A DNA stretch of 64,000 nucleotides, taken from Canna indica (Eukaryota > Streptophyta > Magnoliopsida > Zingiberales > Cannaceae). The notes beneath the pieces are model-generated. The model saw only the letters and a list, made by a program, of their open reading frames with translations. It had not been told where the DNA came from and did no database searches. Where the stretch lies: positions 6,822,501 to 6,886,500 of the forward strand of contig CP136895.1 in NCBI GenBank assembly GCA_034359265.1. Reading direction: 5' to 3'. Shown here piece by piece: positions 23,492 through 35,400 of the stretch (position 1 is the first letter of the stretch; the number at the start of each line of letters is the position of its first letter). The position numbers and the translations under genes were made by a program.

Positions 23492-26400
23492 CTAGTTACT
23501 AATAACAGAAGATGAGGACTCCCTTCTCTCCACGGCATTCATCTTGCTCAGACTCCTTATACAGTAGTGAGGCAGCTGGTACCATTGGCTTGGAAGGATC
23601 AAAGGAAGAGAAATCTGCCTGAGCCGTGGGGGTTGGTTGAGGACATCAGGAAAATTTAATAACTTCCTCACTGAAGGTTGTCTAAGAACTGTAAAATGTG
23701 TCAAATATCGTATGTGGGGGTTGGTTGAGGCCCCATTTGGAGCTATACATCAGGAAAATTTAATAACTTCCTCACTGAAGGTTGTCTAAGAACTGTAAAA
23801 TGTGTCAAATATCGTATCAGGCACGTAAAATATAACGTTATAGATTTTACATAAAGACTCACCTAAGCCAGACATAATGGAGAAAATATTTGATGTGATC
23901 CAATAAATGAGGATAGCCTACAGAATTCAAAAATGTAATCAGCACAAAATTGTGATACATCAGAAAGGGACTACCGAAAAGCATTACATGGATAACCAAA
24001 ATAATTTTGCCAAAAATTGTCACAGTAATTAGAGCGATTTCAAGCTCAGAACATAAGATGGAACTGTGGTTCCATAAACAGCTAACTAAAGCATAAAATA
24101 GTAATAATAAACCAATAGCATCCAGTGTGGTATAAGAAAACAAAGATATACATTATGAAATGCAGAATCATCCTCATGCTGGCTCAAAGATTTGTTTGTA
24201 AGCTAATGTTGGTTTCATGATAACAAATGGAATTTCAATATGTAAACTTATTACATACATCTTACCGAGTGTTCTTACAGTATTGGATATCCAACTTGAT
24301 TCGATGAGATCTGGTGACCAGAGACTCAACTTTGGGAGCTTATTAAACGGTCAAGATGCATGTTGGAGTCACTTAGAGTTTATTTCTTTACTTATAATTA
24401 GAATTTATTATAAACACTATTTTAGATCTCCTTGAAGAGTTTCTTGAGTTCTTAGATCTATGTATTGAAATGAAAAATAATTACTATTACAAGTGTCTCT
24501 AACTTAATGACTATAATCTTTTGACTTTCTGGGCCCTATAGGATGATAGACAAGTTGAACCAGAAACCTATAACATTCTGTTGTGCATGATGATCGACTG
24601 GAAGAAAAAGTTACACTTGCCTAGATGTAGTCGACCCATCCTTTTTACCTATTACATACTATGGTGCAAATGATAATTAACCATTAGAAAAAGTTATATT
24701 TGACTGGATATGTACTATCTCCTACAATCCTAACACTATTAGTTTGTTTGCTTCACTGGAATGTATATGGTCCGATAGTATAGGATAGGATAACAAATGA
24801 AAAATAGAATTAAATAAGATTTTTTGAATTCAATGTTTATTGCATATAATATCTCAATTTTATATTATGTTAATCTCATTTTTTTCTAATTTATGCACTA
24901 AATAAATAATGAATAAAAATCTATATCTTATCCTATCCCCTCTAATCTCTATCCTATGAAGCAAACAAGTCCTAAGGAATTATTTGGTTGACAAAATTAT
25001 ATAAAAAGTACAACTTCCCATAAAGTAAAAAAACACCGAAAAGAAATTCTACTTCCTGGGATAATTAACTTTCCATAAAACAGAGAAAATAACTTACCCC
25101 CTAAGTTCTACTTCCCGTGTAATGTACCATGTAATACTACAAAATACCCAAAAGTTTTCCAATTCTTTTCGATATTTGCAACTTTATGAATCCTCTAATA
25201 TATAAGTATATAACAATTATATAATTAAAATATATAAGTAACAAACATGATATTATATTATATTATATTTTAATATTATATATAATATTATTATTAATAT
25301 ATTGTCGATTTCATCTTATTATAATTAAAATAGTATATTGCATTGATGTAATATTATTATAATTATAAATGGAAGGGATTTTAGTCATTTGAAGTAAAGG
25401 TGACAATGGGTCATGCTCGAGCCCTGTTGGGTTGTGCCAGGCACGACACGAGTAATATTTGAGTCGTGATAGGCTGATAGGCACAGCTCGAATTCCTGAA
25501 GGGGCAGCCCGTACGATACGCAGCCCGCCCTTCAGGCCCAAGCCGAGCTTGGGCTGAGCTCAGGCCGACCCAAATGAATGCGCAACTTGCCTAGTTGCAC
25601 AATGCATTGGGCGCAGACCGCAAAGCGGGACGCCTTGGGAAGGCACGACCAGTGCCAGCCCAATGCAGCGGCACGCCTTCATAGGCATCTGCCTAGGCTT
25701 GCATTGGCTTAAGTTTGCGGGTCGTGCCTGCCCAAGGGACTAGTCCAGTCCATCCCTTGGGCACCGGCGTGTCGTTCCTAGCCTGACTCAAAATTTTTTG
25801 AGTTGATCAAGCACGGCCCTTTTCGAGTTCGGTCTGTGTCGTCCATGGGCGAACCCGGCCCATTGGCACCTCTAATTTGAAATGTGCTTCCTTAGGAGTA
25901 GATAATTGAACCAAACAAGATATAAAAAATAAGTTACTTGGTTGAAATCCTTGGAAGGCTCCAAGATAGTGAAGATATAGGCTTGGTTGATAAGTCAAAC
26001 CACTATAAATATTTCTATATTTTTACGCTGAAGACAAGAACCTCTTTATCTGTCCCTACATGTACTTGGAACAAAGATACAGATGTTGTACAACAACCAT
26101 TTTATGGCAATGAATTAGGAAAACAGAATATGCCCAACTGCCCAAGGGAATTAATTGTTTCTCTAGCAGTAGGTGATTAGAGTGAAGGAGAAAAGAAAAA
26201 CATACTATAATTCAGACACAATGTCATCAACCATTTCCCAAGGACTTCACTAAATGGAAATGACTTGTAGTAGCAAGCAATTGAAGTGAAACACTAAGCC
26301 AGATCTACACAGATGTTTTCTTCTTAAATGTAGACGGCATTATAAACTATGGCCTCGTTTGATTGACATAGGAAATAACTTTCTATGGAAAGTTGTAATT

Positions 26401-29400
26401 CCCATAAATTAACTTTCCAAAAATATGTTTGGTTGGCAAGAAATTAATTGATAAAAAATGTTACTTTTCACCTAAAATATGTTCGGTTGACATGGGTACT
26501 TCCAAGAAAGTATATATCAAATGACTAGTATACCCTTCTTATAAATTGATATTTTAATTTATATATTAGTATATATGAAAAAATTAAATTTTATTTTTAA
26601 ATTAACATTTTAACGCATACGTGAAATATAGTATTTTTTTATTATATAATAGTATAATTAAATTATATTTTAACTAATATAATATTTAATTTATTATATA
26701 GGAAATTTTACTTATTTGGAGTTAAAATAAAAAAATTACATATTTTGCTCAAAAATGAATTAAAATAAAATAAAATAAATAAGTCAACCAAAATAAAAAT
26801 TAAAATAAAATAAAAATTACATATTTTATTAAAATAAAATAAAATTCATGGATTATTTAATCTCATAATATTGACAACATAAATTATAAATTTAACATTA
26901 AATATAAATATGAGAATAAAATTGTCTTTTCTTTCAAATACAACTCAGGAAGCAACTTACCTAGGCCCCCCTAGGTAAGTAACTTTCAAAATGCATGAGA
27001 TTAAATTAACTTACCTAGGGGCCCCTAGGTAAGTTACCCCCGTAGGAAGTGCAACGCAATGCAAAATGCATGAAATGTGTCAACCAAATTGAGAAGTACA
27101 ACTTCCTACGGGAAGTTGTGTCAATCAAACGATACCTATATACTAAATATTCAATCATTTCCCACATTTTGCAATCCTGTATTGATATAAGATATAACCA
27201 TTCTGGTACAGCGCACACCAAATATTTTAACAAGATTAGAAGCTTCAAATGGAGAAATACCAAATACCTTTGGTAAGAAGGCTGTAGCTGGGACACTCGC
27301 GACCACAAAAACTTTAGAGAAAATCTTCGTGGAATTTTCCCAAAATCCTTCCATGCCTTCTTGCATGTTAAGCTAAACAGAGGGAGAAAAGAAAATCCCA
27401 GCACGGCAATTAGTATTTGAAAATAGACAAAGGAAACTATTCCTTTTAAATCCAAATTTAATGGTCTTTATGAATAAATTGGGACAGCATGGGAAATTGC
27501 ACATCAAGAAACAAAAACTGTCAGTCTGATTTGGACTTGAATTGTCAGCATGGGAAATTACACAGATTTGGGTTTGAACTCTCAGTTCTGATTAGTATGT
27601 CAATAGATAGTCAATAGACTCAATACTTCCATCCCTGATGTTGCAATTTTTTGTCATCAAGAGGAAATGTGAAGGCTCGACACTTTCTACCATTATATGC
27701 AACACATGAACTCATCAACTAGGCTAGATACTACCAACACATGAACTCATAGAGTCAGGTCATGATCCTATCACGATCCTATGGTGGATCTGATCCAGCC
27801 ATTGCTCTTGGAAACAGGGGTGATCTGAGTCGTAGGATCGCCTGATCCCAATATTCAGGATCATGATATTGACAACATTGATCCTACAACCTGTATGTAT
27901 GTGGTCAACTTACATGGACTAATCTTTGAATGGTCCAATGGCCAAGACATGATCTTCCATAAAGATGATCATCCATTCATCCTATCAGTTCTATACAAGA
28001 TACAACATCATTGAATATGGACAAATAAAATATGAAAAACAGCAGCTCACTTCCTCACCTGGGAAAGGGTACATGCAAAAGGTGGGTACTTCCACAAAAT
28101 ATTTGCACAATTATTGTTAGGAAGAAAATGGATCTTCCTGCAATAATTCAAAATCCAAATGCCAAAAGCAAAAATACCAAAACGAATAAATTCAAAAAAA
28201 CACAAAGAACACCAAAATTTACGTGGTTCGGCCCGGCGGAGTACCGGTCCTACTCCACGAGAAGATGACACTGATTTTTATTAGAGAGAAAAGGAAACAC
28301 GACCAGTACAAAAGAATCAGTTTTAACTGATAACTAATCTGTAAAGGAAAAATATTATCTTAACTCGGATTTTTTTAATAGCACCCCGGAATCTGAATTG
28401 TTGCTTCTGCTTGAAAACTGTGGATGCGGCGTCCTTGATCTTCTTGCTTCTGCCTGAGACGGTCTGAAGGAGAAAAGAGCCACCATAAAAAGAAACTTTG
28501 CTTGAGAAACGGAGTCGTCGAGATCTCGGAATGATTTGGAACCTTGTATCAATCTCCTTTTATAAGGGAAAAAGGGAGCCGGTTGTTGCTGATTCAATTC
28601 CAGATTTTTGGAAAAAATCTCGTCGCATGAAGATTTATCCATGAGCTGTCTGCTGCCGATTGGAGGATCAAATAATTTTGACCCAAAATTATTGGGGGGT
28701 TTTACCGAGAAATATGTTGTGGCGGAAAGTGTCAATTGAAGGCTTCAATCCTTCAATTTTGATCACGCAAACCAAGGCGGTGTTGTGCGCTGCCAATAAA
28801 AGGATCGCAGTTGGCGTTGCGCTGCGTGCAGTGTGGGCACGAGCTGGGCTCAGCCCAGAGGCTTGGCTCGGCTCGGCTCGGCTAGGCCGGGATCTCGTCG
28901 CATGAAGATTTATCCATGAGTTGTATGCTGCCGATTGGAGGATCAAATAATTTTGACCCAAAATTATTGGGGGGTTTTACCGAGAAATATGCTGTGGCGG
29001 AAAGCGCCAATTGAAGGCTTCAATCCTTCAATTTTGATCACGCAAACCAAGGCGGTGTTGTGCGCTGCCAATAAAAGGATCGCAGTTGGCGTTGCGCGTG
29101 CGCTGCACGCGAATGCAACGCGGGCACGAGCTGGGCTCAGCCCAGAGGCTTGGCTTGTGTGGGCCGGAACGAGCCCAATATACAGCAGTTGTTTTCTTTT
29201 TCTTTCTTTGATCCAACTTTCAAAAATAGGCCCAAATTGTAGTGGATCGGGTTAAATTGAATCAACCCTCACAACTATAATTACATTTTCTTCCTGTTAA
29301 GAATATAAATGCATAGATTGATCTTTTTCCTAATAGCTTATGTTTTGGGGAAAGTTGGTCATCCAATCAAACTTAACATGATATTAGAGCGGAAGGTTGT

Positions 29401-32400
29401 GAGTTCGAATCCTTCTCACATCATTAGTATTTTTATAATAAAAAAAATTGACCACTTTAATTAAGTCTTCACTTGTTGGACTTGGGTTAGTCTCCTAGAG
29501 TTTACCCACCCAAAAGTATGGGGGAATGTTAAGAATATAAATGCATAGATTTATCTCTTCCCTAACAACTTAAGCTTTTTGGGAAGTTGATCGTCCAATC
29601 AAATTTAACACTTCTCATCTTTTGGAAAACCATGGTGCGTTATGACGGTTATTATTATGTTATGCAAATAAACAAGAGTTGGAGATATAATTTAAGTGAA
29701 TCTACATAATGAAGTTTCAAAATCTTAGGGTTTTTAATCCTATTAAAAAAGCAAGAAGTAGAGGAGTCCAAGAGAGAGAATTTGAATTAGCATCTATCTG
29801 TTGGTAAAAGGATGCAGTTTTGCTCATTATATTTCATCTATTTTCCAATGTGCAATCTATGTAATTACTTCTTACCCAAAATATCAAAAGTAAAAAAAAT
29901 TGTGTTGCACAGTAACAAAATATGACAAGAATAATTAGCAAATGTAATCATGTATACTTTTCAAGTTTTCAGTGTTTGGTTACACAGCCAAATTTTTTAA
30001 TAGTTTAAAGAGCTGCACGCGTAGAAAGACTAGGAAAGCCCGTGGCTCGGATGGTCTCGGATGGTATCCAATTGAGATTTGAAAGTGCCTTGGAGAAGTA
30101 GGGGTAGCATGGTTAACCAAGCTATTATTTTTTCTTTTTCTTCTTTTTTCTTCTTTTTTTTTCTTTTCTGTTAACAAAAATAGAAAGTCATAATAGATGA
30201 TCATACTAGGGGTCGAACCCTAGATCTCTAGGCAACATACAACAAGTTGCCACTGGTTAACCAAGCTATTCAACTCTATCTTAAGAGGGGAAAGGATGTC
30301 ACAATTGGAGAAAGAGCAATTTGGTTTATATATATAAGAATAAGGGGATATTCAAAATATTCAAAATTGCACCAACTATGGTGACATTAAACTAATGAGT
30401 CATACGATGAAACTGTGGGAGAAGGTGATAGAACATTATGAAAGTGTTGGAGAACCAATTCGATTTTTATGCTGATAGATGTACAACAAAAGCTATACTT
30501 CTATTGATGCACTATAGAGATCTATAGAGAGAAGATGGACCTCTATATGGTTTTCAACGACCTAGAGAAAGCATATGATAGAGTGCCGGAAAAAGTTCTT
30601 TGGTGAGCATAGAAGAAGAAAGGTATTCATGTTAAATATATAAATGTTATTAAGGATATGCACGAATGAGCAATTACTAAGTGTGCGAACATAGGGAGAA
30701 GTTAGGAAGGAGTTTCCTATAAGAGCATGTTTACACCAGGGTTCACCATTGAGCCTATCTTTCAAAATGATGAGATGAAAAATGAAGATATAACCTATAA
30801 TATTAAAGCTCATAATATTAAAGCAGGCGAATTCAATCGGGCTTCAAATGCACTATCTCGAATAGGATCTACAGAATCTCAATTGTCAGCCATTTCTACA
30901 CCATTACCCTCTTTCCTTCAAGAACTCGAGTAAGAAACAACAACGAATTCAAATATGCAAACAAGAATCGAGGAAACTGTGGCAGCACCTAACCATCCTT
31001 GTGAAATTTGAAGAACGAACTCCATTGTTTCCAAGGTCACATCTATCTCTCTCCACGGTCCACGCTCTATAACAAGATTATATAAGCTTTTCACAATGCA
31101 ACACACAAAAGATATCAATGGACTCTTCAACGTCTACGTGATCAATTTTATTGGCCAAATATTAAGCCGGGTAAATTTCAGCTCCGCATGATAAAATCGT
31201 GCTGGCACCGACCCTCATTGTGACGGACCGTTATTGGGCCGTGCTGGGCCAAGCGATATAGTTGTGGAAGTGATGGCTGGATCACTTGTGTGGAAATGTG
31301 GAAGGCGGGTACGATGGTGTGACGAAAAGGAGAGTCAACAGGAAGGTATGCACTATTTTTGAAGAAGATGATACTGTCTTGAATGGACCACAAAGCAAGT
31401 TGGGGAATGATGTGGATGTCCACCCTGAGGTGCTGAAGCTCGGGCGAGTTTTGTACTTGTTTGAGCTGCAAAAAAAGAGTAGGTTGAGGCATGCAGAGAG
31501 CACAAAGTGGACCATTATGGTGCAGACGTCGAGATAGAGCATCGGTGGCGGTATTGAGCTTGCCGGTCCTACTAGTTGGAGGCCGTTTATTTCAGGACAT
31601 TCTCTCCCGGCACAATAAATTCCAGAGACTGCAGCTAATTTCCAGTTAGATGGCAAGAACCCGTGCAGATAATATGCAGACAAAATTTATATCAACCAAT
31701 GAGAATTCTGCAAAAATTTGAGGTCATATCTTCACACGGAATACTACTCATTCCTTGGGTACATGTTCACTAGGATGGAAATGGTATTTCAATCATATAA
31801 GAAACCCATGAAAAGACAAATATACAACAGAGGCAAATAAAAAGAGAAAAGAAAGGGGGCAAGGGAGAAAATAGAATAAAATCAGTAGAAAAAATCAGGA
31901 AGGTCAAAAAAGAAAAAAAATCTGACATCCCAGCTAGTTAGCTGGCCAAAAGTCTTTTTACAGCAATGAACACAACTTGCTAACTGGGTTCTATTAACTC
32001 CATTTCAAAAAAATCATAATAATACAGTAATAATAAATTTTATTAATCACGTAAGTTTGAGTGACATATACCAAAGTAGTACAACTGTGATATTCAGTAA
32101 TACACTTGAGGGTAATGAGAAACCTTATCTACAGTTTAGGAAGATTACCTCCACAGTTGCCCAGAAGGTTAATACTGTCAATGCTGGAAGAAAGAGAGGA
32201 TCAGGTGTTGTCAAATCAGTAAACCAAAATGCCCCACCTTCTTTAAAAGAGGGAACATTTTCAACCATATTCTTGATCTGCCAGAAAAATGAGTACTAAA
32301 TGAGTAAACAATTATTTAGTAGCCTTATTTTCCACATTAGTTTAGTAGAAGATTGGATGTGACATGGTGCAGAAACTAAAACTGCATAAAATAATGTTAA

Positions 32401-35400
32401 TAAACTTACAGCTAAAGAAAAACTGGTGACAATTAGCCCATTAGTAAGAAATCCAATCGCCTGATCAAACTGACTGCACCCATGCCTAAATAGCAAATGA
32501 AAAGCAGACAATTAAGCAACGGCTAAATAGACACCAAAGCCCTGTTTAATAAACTAGTAAACTACAACTAATCCGAAGATCCACAGCATAGACAAAGATA
32601 ATTCCTATGCACTGAATATGTTTAAGAAACCACCAATAGTATCATACAAGTTAGCATTGGAACTTTCTCACTCTTCTATGCAAACCATCATCTACATGGC
32701 ATCCACTTTCTCAAACTTCTATACTATAATCTTGAGTTCTTAGCTTCATGTGTTGCATATTTTATAAAAATGGATAACATACAAAGTGAAGCAGCATTTG
32801 TCATGGAAAGAGCACAATGTGATATCCTCAATAGTTGCTGGTACAAATTCTGCTTCAATTTAATCTTTGTTTTAAATGGTCAAACTCAACTATCACAAAT
32901 CAGCACTCACGGACTAATGTCCATCAAGAAACTTGTACATGTAATACATCTTCGAGTCAAACAACTTATTGAGCTCTTATTAGTTTTCAAGGTGTCTTTT
33001 GTGCCAATTATTATATTAGGCATGTTTTCTATGTCCGACCATAAAAACCTAGTTCTTGCATTCTTAAAGATGAATATTGGTGGCCCCTTTTACCTTTTAC
33101 TTCTATTTCTTGTTTTTAATTAGTTCTTTTTCATTTGCTTCAAGGTTGTCAAAAACGTTAAGCGCACTCAAGGCGCAAAGGGTCCATATCGCCTAAGACG
33201 CAAGGCGCAAAAAAAGCGCGCGCCTGACTAAAATAAGGCGCACCTTACTAAATACATATAGAAATTAGAAATTATGCATAAGCCATAAGAAGAAGAGAAG
33301 TAATTAAGAAGAAGAAGAGAAGAAAGAAAGAAAATGGAAGAACTTGAAGAAACTGGGCGGCACTCTGGCGGCTGGGCGGCACTCCGGCGGATCTTGGTGG
33401 CTGGACGAGTGAAGGAGAAGAGAAGAAGACACTCGGCGGCAGTGAAACATAGGTGAAGAGAAGAAAGAAAAACTTAACTTTCACGGGTGAAGCCCTAAAT
33501 GAGTTTATTTTTTTAATTTTTTACTAGTTACGTTAAGTGGTAGGCCCCCACTTAAGGAAGAAAACTTAGACTTCACCCAGGCGCACACCTGGTGCACCTA
33601 GGGCTTCAAAATAAAATTGCAAAAGCGCAGCCAAGGCGCATGCCTGGGTGAAGGCGTTGCGCCTTGGCCACGCAGAGGCGCTAGGCCTCTTGTGCGCCTC
33701 GCCTGGTGCGCCTAGGCGCCCAGGCGCGCGCTTTTGACAACCCTGATTTGCTTGAGGTCAAGCAATTTTGAACTTGAATCTACAAGCTGGCTTAATAGGT
33801 CTAACACTTTAAGAAGGTAAGAGAGGTTGATAAAACTTTGTTTGTTGGGATTAGGTTTTCCTCGAGAGAGTAGGAAACTTGGGACTTCTCTTCAAAGGGA
33901 AGGGTTTGAATATTTTTGTTTTAGTGTTATACTACTTTATTGTATGAGTAATGAAGTTAACCTAAAACCATAACAAAGAGCACTATAATAGAAGAGAATC
34001 TGAATTTGATAGATACGATAGTTATGGGAACATAATACACAAATTAAATGGTTAAAAGAATTGGAATTAGACTAATAGTGTTAAAATATATTTAAAAGAA
34101 GAGATGTTAACTACTTAACCATTAAGCGCTAGTGCCCCTAAAATAAAAAAGATAAGTGGACTAAAAATAATTAAGTATCAAAACACTTAAAATTAAAAGG
34201 GATGAATGAGAGTTATAGATGTTTTGATATGTTGTACAATAATATAATTTAAGAGGAACAAAGAGGGTAATATGATCTTAAATATTTTGCTGCATCACAT
34301 CATAATCTAATTGTTAATGTTTTTTTTTCAAAAAAGCAGAGAAACCTTGAAAGATTCCCTGCGAACTTCTCATTAGCTATGAAAAGTGTCAATAAATACG
34401 TATAGGTAGTGTACAACGTTTATATTTTTATGCTACCTGAGGGGTATCAAGTATCTCTCAGAACATGATTCCTCCTTTCCCTCCACAGTTACCGAACAAA
34501 ATACAATCCTATTTGTTAGAATATATTCTGCTGTAATTAGGGAATATTGTGTCATAATTAGATAATTAAGTGCTATAATGAGGGAATTGATTGTTAGCTT
34601 GATTATAGGGATTCATTGTATTTATTGTTTCCTAAATGAAGAACCTAGGTTGTATAAATAGGAGGTCTCTCATTGTGAATAAACATTATTATTCTTTCTC
34701 CTATATATCTTTCTGCATGGTATCAGAGCATGCCATTCTTCCATTCTTCTGTTGCTTGAAGAGGTAGAAATCACGATAAGGATCGTGTGTCTTCGAAATC
34801 AGGAGAGATCGTGTATCCCTTGCCCGCCAACATTTGTCCTCACCGCCGAGCTCAGGAGGTTGTCCAGTCCCTGATCGGCGGATCTGCAGATTCCGATCGG
34901 CGGATTCCGAGCGTGTGCCTGATCTTCTTATTGGAGGTTTTGTTCTTTGTTGGTTACTTGCCTGATTGGATTTTTTTCCTTTTTGGTCATTAACATTGAA
35001 GATGACAGAATTTGGGGTAGAGAATAAGTCTTTAGTAGTGACTGATATGGTTCTAGCAATGTCAAGGATTACGGAGCATAAACTTAATGGTTCAAATTAT
35101 TTTGATTGGAGCAAAACAGTTCGAGTTTATGCCAGGAGCATGGATAAGGATGGTCATCTCACCAATGAACCTCAATCACTGTGAGTTTGTTAAAGAATTA
35201 ATGGATTATTTAGAATTTTTGTACTCTGGTAAAGGGAATATTTCTCGTATCTATGAAGTTTGTAAGGCGTTCTATCGTGCCGAGAAACAAGATAAGTCTC
35301 TAACAGCCTATTTTATGGATTTTAAAAGGATTTATGAGGAACTTAATATTTTGTTGCCTTTTAGTCCTGATGTGAGAGTTCAACAGGCCCAACGAGAACA

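Noticed and set aside
31178..31683. Overlapping open frames on both strands in OXA1-like intron 6
   Set aside because: No conserved motif, no splice partners and no start context; recorded only as an unrecognised stretch.
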